Shown here piece by piece: positions 24,346 to 36,100 of a stretch of DNA of 64,000 bases. Made by a program: the position numbers and the translations under genes. The notes below the pieces were generated by a model. It was not told the DNA's origin and did no database searches. It saw only the letters and a program-made list of their open reading frames with translations. The DNA is taken from positions 1 through 64,000 of IMG/VR virus record IMGVR_UViG_3300022752_000018. The stretch is one strand, 5' to 3'. The stretch is from a virus. Position 1 is the stretch's first letter, and each line of letters opens with the position of its first letter.

Positions 24346-24776
24346 AAGATAAGATTGTATGTAGTGGTGCTCTATTTTATTCTAAAAATACAAAACGAGT
24401 TTTCCTACTTCAAAAAGCAAATGGTAAGCATCGTGGAACTTGGAGTTTGGTGGGCGGTACTGTTGAATCTAACGAAAATGCCTGGCAAAGTCTAACTAGA
24501 GAAATTAATGAAGAAATAGGTACGATGCCAGATATAATTAAATCAATACCTCTTGAAACATTTGTAAGTAATGATACCATATTTAATTTCCATACTTATT
24601 TGTGCGTAGTTCATAATGAATTCACTCCCATTTTGAGTAATGAACATTCAGGATATAGTTGGACAAATATTGATCAATGTCCAAAACCTTTACATCAAGG
24701 TCTACGTAGTAGTCTAAGTAATAAAAATATCCGAGGTAAGATTCAAGTCATTATGAATTTAATGGATATGATTTAG
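24327..24776 (+). CDS. Nudix hydrolase
   Basis: A complete Nudix box, GTVESNENAWQSLTREINEE followed by IG (residues 44-65), matches Gx5Ex7REUxEExG. Preceding strands (VCSGALFYSKNTKRVFLLQK, then RGTWSLVGG) complete the fold, and 149 residues is a standard single-domain size. Nudix enzymes cleave nucleoside diphosphates linked to another moiety; T4-like phages use them on dNTP analogues, nucleotide sugars or RNA caps. Substrate not predictable here, though nucleotide-sugar turnover would fit the glycan genes next door. It overlaps the gp15-like gene by 19 bases and meets the glycosyltransferase tail-to-tail with a 4-base overlap. Confidence 0.92.
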   Translation: MEINTVKDKIVCSGALFYSKNTKRVFLLQKANGKHRGTWSLVGGTVESNENAWQSLTREINEEIGTMPDIIKSIPLETFVSNDTIFNFHTYLCVVHNEFTPILSNEHSGYSWTNIDQCPKPLHQGLRSSLSNKNIRGKIQVIMNLMDMI

Positions 24777-25552
24777 AAACCAACATATTTCTTCCTTAAA
24801 AATTCTAAATCAAATCTTTGTTCATTAAGCACATGAGGTTGACCTATCCAAGGTTCAGTAGTTGGCCAACATGTTCTCCAATGTTTATCCCATTTAGTGG
24901 TAAGATATTCGATATTCATATCTCTTGCTTCATCTAATTTTTTCATTACTTCTGGGTCATGTCTACGAGTATTCCCACCATAAAAATGATACTCAGTCTT
25001 ATCACCTGCTCCATGATAATACATACTGTTTAACCCTAAAACTTTTTTAACACCAGCATGCATCATACGCATGATATAGTCATCATCTTCACAATAAGCA
25101 GGATACATATTCTCATCAAATAATCCAAACTTAGCTACAAGATGATCTCTTAAAACAAAAAGATCCCAACTACCCACATTGAAATCACCTTGATTAGCAT
25201 GTATGATTCCTACTTCTGGATCTTCTTGAATTTTATCATATATTTCCTTTAAAATACCTGGTCCAAAAGAAACATCATCATTAACTATAAGCCAATATGG
25301 AGACATCAAATAACTTTTAATAATTAAATTCCAACTAGCGGGAACGCCTAAATTACAGGGCATGTGAACTACATGTACTTTATTAATAAATCTACGTTTA
25401 ATTTTGGCTAAAGCATCTAAGTTTTCTGTAATCTCCCCTTTACCATTATTATTAATAATTAAGAAATTATCAACTGGAAAATCAACACTGGCTAATAATC
25501 TTTCAACCCAATATGTTGTAAAAACTACACAAGTACCTATCACTGGAATCAT
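24773..25552 (-). CDS. Glycosyltransferase, GT2-like fold
   Basis: GT-A features: LIINNNGKGEI near residues 31-41, NLGVPASWNLIIK at 67-79, and the metal/nucleotide-sugar motif WLIVNDDV (Asp92/Asp93). FDENMYPAYCEDDDYIMRM near 140-158 matches the acceptor-side acidic motif of family 2 enzymes. 259 residues without membrane segments suggests a soluble transferase. It is the last gene of the minus-strand glycan cluster (27551 to 24773). It may decorate phage fibres or alter host surface glycans; neither is shown. Confidence 0.88.
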   Translation of the reverse strand: MIPVIGTCVVFTTYWVERLLASVDFPVDNFLIINNNGKGEITENLDALAKIKRRFINKVHVVHMPCNLGVPASWNLIIKSYLMSPYWLIVNDDVSFGPGILKEIYDKIQEDPEVGIIHANQGDFNVGSWDLFVLRDHLVAKFGLFDENMYPAYCEDDDYIMRMMHAGVKKVLGLNSMYYHGAGDKTEYHFYGGNTRRHDPEVMKKLDEARDMNIEYLTTKWDKHWRTCWPTTEPWIGQPHVLNEQRFDLEFLRKKYVGF

Positions 25553-25558
25553 AATTTT

Positions 25559-26812
25559 TTATCCTACTAGAATATAATGTTGACCTTTTTTGGTCTTACT
25601 GTCTAAATTTGTCATCATGTTTAATATATTTTTATCTACGTAATCTGCGTGGACATACCAATCCTCATAATTCCGCCATTCATCTGGAGCTATATCATTT
25701 ACAACTAATGTATACCCTTTTGATTTTAGATAATTTCTAGATTCTTCTCTTAATTCTTTTTTATCGGTATTATAATAATCATGTTCATATGTAATAACTC
25801 TAAACTTAAATTCATCAAAAGGGATCTTCTTTAAAATTTCAAAAGTCACCTCAGGTGGATCACAATCTAATTGTAAATAATCAACTACAGGACCTAAATT
25901 CAACTCTTTAATTAACTTTACATAATTAATTTCCAGAGCATTTTTAATTAAGAAAGGCGTAGATCTCTTGTTAGAAACCTGCCTCTCATCTAAATCAATA
26001 CTTATACCTCGCCAATTAAACCCTTTCTCCAATAGAGCTGTATTATTTCCATAAAATGGTCTACCTGCACCTACTTCTATAAATGTGCCATTCTTCTTAC
26101 CATTGAGCATAGTAAGCACAAACATATCTTGATAAGCTTCGCTATAATTAGTTTCAATAGTTTCTGATCCTGGAAACTTGATCTTCAATTTATCATACAT
26201 CGTATGATCATAACTATCAAATGGTATTTCAATATAATTGCTCATAAACTTTAAATTATTATAAACAATTCTTTTATACTGTTCAGGTAGTTGATTACTC
26301 CTCATAAGATTTTTAAAAATTGTTCTACTTTCATCACATAAGCCACAATGCCAACCACTAAGAGCTTTTTGAAATAATAAATTATCTAAACCTAAATATC
26401 CTACATCTGTACGTAATCCTGTACTAATAGTCCCTGCAACTTTTTCACCTATAGTAGAAATCATATAAGTGTCATTCCAATGTCCATCATCTTGTTTATG
26501 TTCATAAAATCTACTTAAATGAAAATATGCTTCTGGACGATTTGGTAAAATTGAAATAGCATGTTGTAATAGTCCTTTTACTGTAAAATTTCTGCTACCT
26601 TGCTTTTCAAAACACATACTTGCCCTAATGAGGCATTCGTATTTAAATATGTCATCATTAGTTCTCTCGGCAGTTCTTAGATAATAACTTACAGCACTGG
26701 CTAATTGACCCATATTATCATATTCCAAAGCCATTTGAAAATTTGACTCTGGATTTGATGGGTCATTTATATAATTCAATAAATGTGGTTGTATTTTAAT
26801 GGCTTCAAGCAT
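25559..26812 (-). CDS. TPR-containing FkbM-like methyltransferase
   Basis: The N-terminal 190 residues have tetratricopeptide-like helical repeats (FQMALEYDNMGQLASAVSYYLRTAER; ISILPNRPEAYFHLSRFYE). The C-terminal half is a methyltransferase: SEAYQDMFVLTML, then the SAM motif GTFIEVGAGRP (residues 242-252), WRGISIDLDERQV and a VDYLQLDCDPPE motif at the position of the FkbM MDVEG block. The fusion could recruit a protein or glycan partner through the TPR. It overlaps the upstream DUF4422 gene by 8 bases and is spaced 6 bases from the GT2 gene, so the three are one operon. Confidence 0.87.
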   Translation of the reverse strand: MLEAIKIQPHLLNYINDPSNPESNFQMALEYDNMGQLASAVSYYLRTAERTNDDIFKYECLIRASMCFEKQGSRNFTVKGLLQHAISILPNRPEAYFHLSRFYEHKQDDGHWNDTYMISTIGEKVAGTISTGLRTDVGYLGLDNLLFQKALSGWHCGLCDESRTIFKNLMRSNQLPEQYKRIVYNNLKFMSNYIEIPFDSYDHTMYDKLKIKFPGSETIETNYSEAYQDMFVLTMLNGKKNGTFIEVGAGRPFYGNNTALLEKGFNWRGISIDLDERQVSNKRSTPFLIKNALEINYVKLIKELNLGPVVDYLQLDCDPPEVTFEILKKIPFDEFKFRVITYEHDYYNTDKKELREESRNYLKSKGYTLVVNDIAPDEWRNYEDWYVHADYVDKNILNMMTNLDSKTKKGQHYILVG

Positions 26813-27551
26813 AGTGGTCTATATCCAAAATATTTTTATGTACAATATCAACATTACCTAAAAAATAGTAATTGTTTGATAAAATTAAATGTAAAATTCT
26901 TTCTCCAAAAAAATCATAAAATCTAACCTGTTGGTTTCTTTTATAAATTTCTGGAATTATTGAAGAATAATTACTATGAAATTCAAATAAAACTTGAAAT
27001 AATATTTCACAAATTCTATTAAAAAGTGTTTGTTCTGCTGTGAACATATGAAACGGAATCAAATACTTATACGTTCTAAGTTGATCTATCATATTTACAG
27101 TGATAGGTATACGGCGATCCCCTGCCAATCCATAAAGTAATTGCCAACCTAATTGATTATGACAATGAGTAAAATGGTCATAAACATTATCAACATGAGG
27201 AGCGAACCCTTTTATAGCAGTTACAATATCTTTGGCTTCAGGCACATATACCCTATTAGGTTTAAGATCAAATTTTTCTTCATCCCAAAATATACGGTAT
27301 GTGTTAGTACCTTTGTATTCATGATCTGTGTTTTTCCAAACCCAATATAAACCTGTTAAACTACCAAAATCATTATTCATATGACTTATATGATCTTTGG
27401 TATGATCTATTAAAAATCCACGTTCTTGCATGGCAACTACATCCATATGATTATAATTAATAGATCCACACATCAAATTGATTTGATCAAATTGACGTCT
27501 TTTTGGTTCGCGGCCTACATAACATAGGCAATACATAGCTAGTTGCTGCAT
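26805..27551 (-). CDS. DUF4422-type putative glycosyltransferase
   Basis: The pattern MNNDFGSLTGLYWVWKNTDHEYKGTNTYRIFWDEE, then a DHFTHCHNQ region, FHMFTAEQTLFNRICEILFQVLFE and YFLGNVDIVHKN is like DUF4422, a GT-A-like family common in polysaccharide clusters. The RRFF-like strand of DUF4422 is degenerate (YRIFW). First gene of the three-gene glycan operon, directly behind a consensus-like sigma70 promoter. Acceptor and donor unknown. Confidence 0.75.
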   Translation of the reverse strand: MQQLAMYCLCYVGREPKRRQFDQINLMCGSINYNHMDVVAMQERGFLIDHTKDHISHMNNDFGSLTGLYWVWKNTDHEYKGTNTYRIFWDEEKFDLKPNRVYVPEAKDIVTAIKGFAPHVDNVYDHFTHCHNQLGWQLLYGLAGDRRIPITVNMIDQLRTYKYLIPFHMFTAEQTLFNRICEILFQVLFEFHSNYSSIIPEIYKRNQQVRFYDFFGERILHLILSNNYYFLGNVDIVHKNILDIDHYA

Positions 27552-27573
27552 AAATATAATTATCTATACAGTT

Positions 27574-27601
27574 ATTATATAGGATTTTTTTTATTTGTCA
27601 A
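27574..27601 (-). promoter_or_regulatory. Consensus sigma70 promoter of the glycan operon
   Basis: On the minus strand TTGACA (27596-27601) and TATAAT (27574-27579) are separated by 16 bases, 23 bases before the DUF4422 start. The -35 lies directly after the stop of the 840-aa fibre gene (27604). No terminator separates them. A perfect host-type promoter suggests early transcription of the glycan genes. Confidence 0.8.
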
Positions 27602-27603
27602 TA

Positions 27604-30126
27604 CTAAGCTAGTCGAACTATTGACAATCTTGAAGCTGTTGTAGTTCCGTTGAATACCAAACCTTGGTTTACAAATAATATTAAAGTATCATTTGTATTA
27701 AAACTTATAACTTCTGACACACTACCTCTTCTCAAAGCATTGGTCAATACTTGACAATATTTCGTTGTATTTTGGTTATTTTTCTTAACCCAAAAATCTA
27801 CAATTGGGTAAGTTTGCCCTGCTGGGACATTTGGTAGTACGCTTACACTGAAATTAATAATTATCTGATAAGTCCCTGTAGTACCAAATGTAAAAATTCC
27901 CCCTGAACTCATAGTGCCAAATCCGTTAACACTTCCAACAATTAAACTAGGAGTTTCTGACCAACTTATATCACCAGATGGATTGACGGTTTGATCACTG
28001 GCTTTAATATATGTCATTATTTCACTATTAGAAGGATTAGTCCAAGCAACTCCAGAGCCAGTGCTGCTCAATAATTGACCTTGTATACCAGTTGATCCAT
28101 TTGCTGTGACTGATCCAGTTAATATTGAACTATTCAATACAGGAGCGTTCAATGTTTTATTTAATAATGTTTGTGTAGCCTTAAGACTTACAACTTGGCT
28201 AGATGCTGTTAATCCAGTTTGTCCATAAACAAAAATATCATTAGCATGTATATCAAGTTCTACTCCCATGCCACCCGCAACTTGTAAAGCTCCTGTGGTT
28301 AAACTGGTTGACAATGTAGTGGCTGGAATTTTAACTGAACCTGATGTAGCAATTAAAGTTATTGAAGATGCTTCTTTGACGTTTTCAATAGTAAAATTAT
28401 CACTGGTTGTAGTGATTATGGGATTATCTTGCTGGGTGATAATATCAATATAATCTTTATCACCTGCTGTATAATTAGGACCTACTCTTAATTTTGCCTG
28501 ATTATTTTGAAGAACTAGACTGTAACCTGTTAGTTTAGTTTCCGTTGGATTACCACCGACAAGTGTAGTATCCAAGGTATTTAACCACATTGGCCCAGTG
28601 GCATTTATAGCCTTACCTATACCTAGTCCGCCACTTACTACTAAAGCTCCCGTAGTTATACTATTGCTTTCAGTAGTATCAACTACTTCAGATAATTGAG
28701 TAGCACTTAAAGTAGTAAACTTTCCAGATGATCTAAATGTGTTACCAATTGGGCTACTCTCAATAAAACCAGCAGTCAAAGTTCCTACGATATCAACATC
28801 GCCCCCAATATTGGTATTTTCACTTATACCTACTCCACCGGTAATAACCAATGTTCCAGTGGCTGTAGTAGTACTAGAAATATTAGCTGGCATTGATACT
28901 TTTCCATCACCACTAATCACTAGATAATTAGATACTACATTTGTGCCAATAGAAGCATATGCTAGTACAACTTTATTATCAACATCTATTAAAGATTCAG
29001 AAATTTTATTTAATTGCCATGCCCCACGATTATTATCATCTTTTAACCAACTAGTTCCATCATAGTATAAGTTAGTAGTCCAACTATATTGGTTAGACAA
29101 ACTTGTATTAATTCTACTTTTGAAAGCCGAAGATACACCGCTTGAAATTTCTATGTTGGCATTATTTGCTGTTAAATTTATATTAGGATCGCTAATATTA
29201 GGAGCTGTTAAAGTTTTATTGGTTAAGGTTTGAGTTGTATCATTACCTACTAGTGTAGTAGATGCGTCTGGCAGATAAATGGTTCTATCATTCGTAGGAT
29301 CAATAGCCACGAGAGTAGTTTCAAAATTATCATTTGAAGAGCCTTCAAAGACAATACTAGAATCACTAAGATACAATCCGCTGATAATAGGATTAACTAT
29401 AGTCTTATTTGTTACTGTTTGAGTTCCAGTTAATAGTACATATGGAGATAAATCCTGTGTCAAAGCTTCAGGACCAGCAGGTGTAAATGTAATGCTTACA
29501 GGATCATTATTACCAAAATTCTCTTCACTTACATTAAATCTAACATTAGTTATATCAATTTTGAAATAACCTACAGGATAAAAAGTTACCGTGCTAAAAG
29601 AAAATATTTGAAAGAAATTAGGATTATTTTCTTTTTCTACTTTAATGTACCCTCTTCTTGTACTATTGCCATAGGTAGTAAGACTATCAATAAATCCTGA
29701 TATATTATTTCCTGCTTTATCAGAACCACTTATTAAAATATATGGAGATTGATTCATACCATTTCCATAATCTCTTACAAAAAGAATTTTACCTATACCA
29801 GGATTTCCATTATCTACATTATTACTATCTATCACATAATGAAACTTAGTAGCATCTATGCTACTAGGTGGAATCCAACTTATTGTGCCATTTCCATCTG
29901 TACGTAATATGTAATTTGCTGCTCCACCTAAGGGAAATACACTTATGCCTGCAGAACCTGTATCTAACCAAAGTAATTTCTGATTGACATTACCGAAAAA
30001 ATCTGTAGGGAATTTATTACTTATATGGATACTCTTTGAGATAACTGGACTGCCATTAAGGATAAGACCATCCTCATCGGTGCTTAATAAATGCGCTGGG
30101 CCCGTCTGATCTAAATTAATTGGCAT
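27604..30126 (-). CDS. Tail-fibre-like structural protein with C1q-like tip (840 aa)
   Basis: Starts MPINLDQTGPAHLLSTDEDG and contains three copies of a motif common in marine phage fibres: GTQTVTNKTI, TTQTLTNKTL and ATQTLLNKTL (residues about 230-235, 295-300 and 655-660). It also has several SSTTATGTLVITGGVGI / TTGALVVSGGLGI beta-repeat segments (about 415-620). The last 130 residues form a jelly-roll resembling C1q/TNF domains (FTFGTTGTYQIIINFSV, then FWVKKN and ISFNTNDTLILFVNQG), a common receptor-binding trimer tip. It follows the giant collagen-like gene by 14 bases and is probably co-transcribed and co-assembled with it. Confidence 0.85.
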   Translation of the reverse strand: MPINLDQTGPAHLLSTDEDGLILNGSPVISKSIHISNKFPTDFFGNVNQKLLWLDTGSAGISVFPLGGAANYILRTDGNGTISWIPPSSIDATKFHYVIDSNNVDNGNPGIGKILFVRDYGNGMNQSPYILISGSDKAGNNISGFIDSLTTYGNSTRRGYIKVEKENNPNFFQIFSFSTVTFYPVGYFKIDITNVRFNVSEENFGNNDPVSITFTPAGPEALTQDLSPYVLLTGTQTVTNKTIVNPIISGLYLSDSSIVFEGSSNDNFETTLVAIDPTNDRTIYLPDASTTLVGNDTTQTLTNKTLTAPNISDPNINLTANNANIEISSGVSSAFKSRINTSLSNQYSWTTNLYYDGTSWLKDDNNRGAWQLNKISESLIDVDNKVVLAYASIGTNVVSNYLVISGDGKVSMPANISSTTTATGTLVITGGVGISENTNIGGDVDIVGTLTAGFIESSPIGNTFRSSGKFTTLSATQLSEVVDTTESNSITTGALVVSGGLGIGKAINATGPMWLNTLDTTLVGGNPTETKLTGYSLVLQNNQAKLRVGPNYTAGDKDYIDIITQQDNPIITTTSDNFTIENVKEASSITLIATSGSVKIPATTLSTSLTTGALQVAGGMGVELDIHANDIFVYGQTGLTASSQVVSLKATQTLLNKTLNAPVLNSSILTGSVTANGSTGIQGQLLSSTGSGVAWTNPSNSEIMTYIKASDQTVNPSGDISWSETPSLIVGSVNGFGTMSSGGIFTFGTTGTYQIIINFSVSVLPNVPAGQTYPIVDFWVKKNNQNTTKYCQVLTNALRRGSVSEVISFNTNDTLILFVNQGLVFNGTTTASRLSIVRLA

Positions 30127-30140
30127 TGCTAGTCATCTCC

Positions 30141-33100
30141 TTATGATAATGCTGCTACTCTAACTTGGAAGTCTGCGAAATCTGCGCTGGCTGCTACCAC
30201 GCTCTTAAATGTGGCCAGTGACAGTGTTCCAATAGTTCCGTCTGTACCTTGTGCTCCAGTTGAACCTTGTGCTCCAGTTGAACCTTGAGTACCATCTGTA
30301 CCTTGTGTACCATCTGTTCCTTTTGTACCTGTAGCACCTTGTGGTCCTGGTAATCCCTGTAAACCTGTATTACCCGTAGTACCTGTTGAACCTTGTGTAC
30401 CAGTATCACCTTGTAAACCTTTTTCCCCTTGTAAGCCTTGACGACCCTGTATTCCCTGTGCTCCAGTAAATCCTTGGAATCCTTGTATTCCCTGTGCTCC
30501 AGTAAATCCTTGGAATCCTTGGAATCCTTGGAATCCTTGGAATCCTTGGACGCCTTGGATACCCTGTGCTCCAGTAAATCCTTGGAATCCTTGTATTCCC
30601 TGTGCTCCAGTAAATCCTTGGAATCCTTGGAATCCTTGTAATCCTTGGATACCCTGTACACCCTGACCACCTTGAACACCCTGTACACCTTGTACGCCCT
30701 GTATACCCTGTACACCTTGTACACCTTGACCACCTTGTACACCCTGTACACCTTGTACACCCTGTCTGCCTTGTACACCTTGTACACCTTGTACACCTTG
30801 ACCACCTTGTACACCTTGTACACCCTGTCCGCCTTGTACACCTTGTACACCTTGTACACCCTGTCCGCCTTGGACACCTTGTACACCCTGTCCGCCTTGT
30901 ACACCTTGTACACCTTGTACACCCTGTCCGCCTTGGACACCCTGTACACCCTGTACACCTTGACCACCCTGTACACCCTGTACGCCTTGTACACCCTGTA
31001 CACCCTGTACACCTTGTACACCTTGTACACCTTGTACACCTTGAATACCTTGAATACCCTGACTACTAATTTGATTCCAATTAGCATTTGGTGGGGGAGT
31101 TGCTACATTACTTGTATGAGCTGTTATACAAATATAACTTGTTCCTTGATAGAACACCATATCATTTACAGCATAAGGTGTACTACCAGTCCATACACCT
31201 TTCCAAACTACACCAAGTCCTTGTACACCTTGTACACCTTGTACACCTTGTACACCTTGTACACCTTGGCCACCTTGTACACCTTGTACTCCCTGTACAC
31301 CCTGACCACCTTGTACACCTTGTACACCTTGTACACCTTGTACACCTTGGCCACCTTGTACACCTTGTACTCCCTGTACACCTTGGCCACCTTGTACACC
31401 TTGTACACCTTGAACTCCTTGACCACCTTGTACACCTTGTACACCTTGTACACCCTGACCACCTTGTACACCTTGTACACCTTGTACACCCTGACCACCT
31501 TGTACACCTTGTACACCTTGTACACCTTGTCTACCCTGTACACCCTGTACACCCTGTACACCCTGACCACCTTGTACACCTTGTACGCCCTGTATACCCT
31601 GACTGGTTAATTGATCCCAATATGTTGAATTAACTATTGGTGGCTGACCAGTAGCTGGTGTTTGCCCGGCAACTGGCGTACCATTTTTATAGATGTAACT
31701 GTTACCATCATAAAATACTAAATCGTTTTGATAGTAAGTTGTACCAGCAGCATAGATACCTTTCCATACTAAACTAAAGCCCTGTACACCTTGTACACCT
31801 TGTACACCTTGTACACCTTGGCCACCTTGTACACCTTGAACGCCTTGTACACCCTGACCACCTTGTACACCTTGTACACCTTGTACACCCTGACCACCTT
31901 GTACACCTTGTACACCTTGTACACCTTGTCTACCCTGTACACCCTGTACACCTTGTACACCTTGACCGCCCTGTACACCTTGAACACCTTGAACACCTTG
32001 TACACCCTGACCACCTTGTACACCTTGTACACCTTGTACACCCTGACCACCTTGTACACCTTGTACGCCCTGTATACCTTGACTGGTCATCTGGTTCCAA
32101 TATGTTGAATTAACTATTGGTGGCTGACCAGTAGCTGGTGTTTGCCCAGCAACTGGCGTACCATTTTTATAAATGTAACTGTTACCATCATAAAATACTA
32201 AATCGTTTTGATAGTAGGTTGTGCTAGCAGAATATGTGCCTTTCCATACCAAACTAAATCCTTGTACACCCTGTACGCCCTGTACACCCTGTACACCTTG
32301 GCCACCTTGTACACCTTGTACACCTTGAACTCCTTGACCACCTTGTACACCTTGTACACCTTGTACACCCTGACCACCTTGTACACCTTGTACACCTTGT
32401 ACACCCTGACCACCTTGTACACCTTGTACACCTTGTACACCCTGACCACCTTGTACACCTTGTACACCTTGTACACCTTGTCTACCCTGTACACCCTGTA
32501 CACCCTGTACACCCTGACCACCTTGTACACCTTGTACGCCCTGTATACCTTGGCTGGTCATTTGCTCCCAATATGTTGAATTAACTATTGGTGGCTGACC
32601 AGTAGCTGGTGTTTGCCCAGCAACTGGCGTACCATTTTTATAGATGTAACTATTACCATCATAAAATACTAAATCGTTTTGACTATAAGTTGTACTGGCA
32701 GAATATATACCTTTCCATACTAAACTAAAGCCCTGTACACCTTGTACACCTTGTACACCTTGTACACCTTGTACACCTTGTACACCTTGAACACCTTGAC
32801 CACCTTGTACACCCTGTACACCTTGTACGCCTTGTCTACCCTGTACACCCTGTACACCTTGTACACCTTGACCGCCCTGTACACCTTGTACACCTTGTAC
32901 ACCCTGACCGCCCTGTACACCCTGTACACCCTGTACACCCTGTATACCTTGAACACTCAATAGGTTCCAATTGGCATTTAAAGGTGGACTTCCTATGGAA
33001 CTAGTATGTGTTACTATACAAATATAGCTTGATCCTTGATAATATACCATATCATTTAATTGATATGGTGTTCCACCAGCCCAAGTTCCTTTCCAAACTA

Positions 33101-36100
33101 CTCCAAGACCTTGTACACCTTGTACACCTTGTACACCCTGTACTCCCTGTACACCTTGAACACCCTGTACACCTTGCCTACCTTGTATACCTTGCCAACC
33201 TTGAACTCCTTGAATACCTTGAATACCCTGGGCACCTGTCAATTCCCATCTTTGGAGTGTCGCATCAAGATTAGAACTAGTATGGAATTGTGGTGTATAG
33301 CTACCAACAGAGAAAGTTAACCCAGTTGGAGTACCAGTAGAGTTGGAAATTGATCCACCACCCTTGGTCAAACTCAATGTAGCCGTTGTTGATGTACTAG
33401 CAGTTACATAATACACTGTACCAAGAGTAGCATTTAGAGTACTGTAATTTTGTAAAGACCCTCCTCCTGTATTAGTTCCCTGAACAATTACTGGTAATCC
33501 AACTGATGGAGCAGTAGTTGAATTAAAACTAATACCATTCGAGGTAATTTGAACACCTGTTAAATTATTTGGAATATATTCTGATAAACTTACATATGTG
33601 CTACCAGAGAATATGATCATATCACTAACAGCATAGTTATTAAGTGGTGACCATTCACCTCTCCACTTAAATCCTGATCCTTGTATACCCTGCTGACCTT
33701 GTACGCCCTGTACTCCCTGTACACCCTGTACACCCTGACCACCTTGTACGCCCTGTACACCCTGTATACCTTGGCTGGTCATTTGCTCCCAGTAGGTGGT
33801 ATTAACTATTAAACTTGCACCTACACCAGTTGATGGAGCTTGTCCTGCTGTCGGTGTAACATTTTTAAAGACATAACTATTACCGTTGTAGAATACAATG
33901 TCATTTGTATAATAAGTTGTACCCGCTAACCAAGTACCTTTCCATACCAAACTGAATCCTTGTACACCTTGTACACCCTGTACACCTTGAACGCCTTGAC
34001 CACCCTGTACACCTTGGACACCTTGAACTCCTTGACCACCTTGTACACCTTGTACACCTTGTACGCCCTGTATACCTTGTACGCCCTGTACACCTTGTCT
34101 ACCTTGTACACCTTGTACACCTTGTACACCTTGACCACCTTGTACACCTTGTACACCTTGTACACCCTGTCCGCCTTGTACACCCTGTACTCCCTGTACA
34201 CCCTGTACTCCCTGTACACCTTGAACACCCTGTATACCTTGACTGGTCATTTGATTCCAGTACGCAGTATTAACGACTAAACTTTGACCTATACCAGTTG
34301 ATGGTGCGTTACCAGCACTTGGTATAGCATTATTATAGATGTAACTATTACCATTATAGAATACAATATCATTTTGAGTATAAGTTGTACCTGCTAACCA
34401 AGTACCTTTCCATACCAAACTGAATCCCTGTACACCTTGTACACCTTGTACACCCTGTACACCTTGACCACCTTGTACACCTTGTACACCTTGTACACCT
34501 TGTCCACCTTGTACACCTTGTACACCTTGTACACCTTGTCCACCTTGTACACCCTGTACACCTTGTACACCCTGACCGCCCTGTACACCCTGTACTCCCT
34601 GTACACCCTGTACTCCCTGTACACCTTGAACACCCTGTATACCTTGACTGGTCATTTGATTCCAGTACGTAGTATTAACGACTAAACTTTGACCTATACC
34701 AGTTGATGGTACGTTACCGGCACTTGGTGTAGCATTAGTATAGATGTAACTATTACCATTATAGAATACAATATCATTTTGAGTATAAGTTGTACCTGCT
34801 AACCAAGTACCTTTCCATACCAAACTGAATCCCTGTACACCTTGTACACCTTGTACACCTTGAACGCCTTGACCACCCTGTACACCTTGTACACCTTGAA
34901 CTCCTTGACCACCTTGTACACCTTGTACACCTTGGACGCCTTGTACACCTTGTACACCTTGAACACCCTGTACACCTTGTACACCCTGACCACCTTGTAC
35001 ACCCTGTACACCTTGAACACCCTGTACACCTTGTACACCTTGAACGCCCTGTATACCTTGACTGGTCATCTGGTTCCAGTACGTAGTATTAACGACTAAA
35101 CTTTGACCTATACCAGTTGATGGTGCGTTACCAGCACTTGGTGTAGCATTAGTATAGATGTAACTATTACCATTATAGAATACAATATCATTTTGAAAAT
35201 AAGTTGTACCTACTAACCAAGTACCTTTCCATACCAAACTGAATCCCTGTACACCTTGTACACCTTGTACACCTTGAACGCCTTGACCACCCTGTACACC
35301 TTGTACACCTTGTACACCTTGACCACCTTGTACACCTTGTACACCTTGTACGCCCTGTATACCTTGTACGCCCTGTACACCTTGTCTACCTTGTACACCT
35401 TGTATACCTTGTACACCTTGACCACCTTGTACACCTTGTACACCTTGTACACCCTGTCCGCCTTGTACACCTTGTACACCTTGTACACCCTGTCCGCCTT
35501 GTACACCTTGTACACCTTGTACACCCTGTCCGCCTTGTACACCTTGTACACCTTGTACACCCTGTCCGCCTTGTACACCTTGTACGCCCTGTACACCTTG
35601 TCTACCCTGAATACCTTGTACGCCTTGTACGCCTTGACCACCTTGTATGCCTTGTATACCTTGTTGTCCAGCTGGCTGAAAGGCTACATTTAATACTGAA
35701 CCATCAGCAGGAGCAGTTCCTTGTGTGTCAATAAATGTACAATTTAGGGTAAAGAATGAATTAGGACTATTATAAGTTATACTATTAATAGTAGCAGCAT
35801 ATCTAGTTACAGATCCATCTGGTTGTAATGTTAGAACACCATGATATGATCCAGCAGTTCCAAATGCTGTCATAGCATTAAAGAATGAATATCTGTCTTG
35901 TCCTAAAATATCATATCTATCTACATATACAACTATTCCACCAGCAGTAGTACTAGTCCAATCTCGATTAATTCGTATAGTACCATTTGCAGGATTGCTT
36001 GTAGTAGTATTATCCCAAGCATAAGTGGCAGTGTATCCACCAGGAGTACCTACAATTCCTTGGACACCTTGAATACCTTGGACACCTTGTCCACCCTGTA

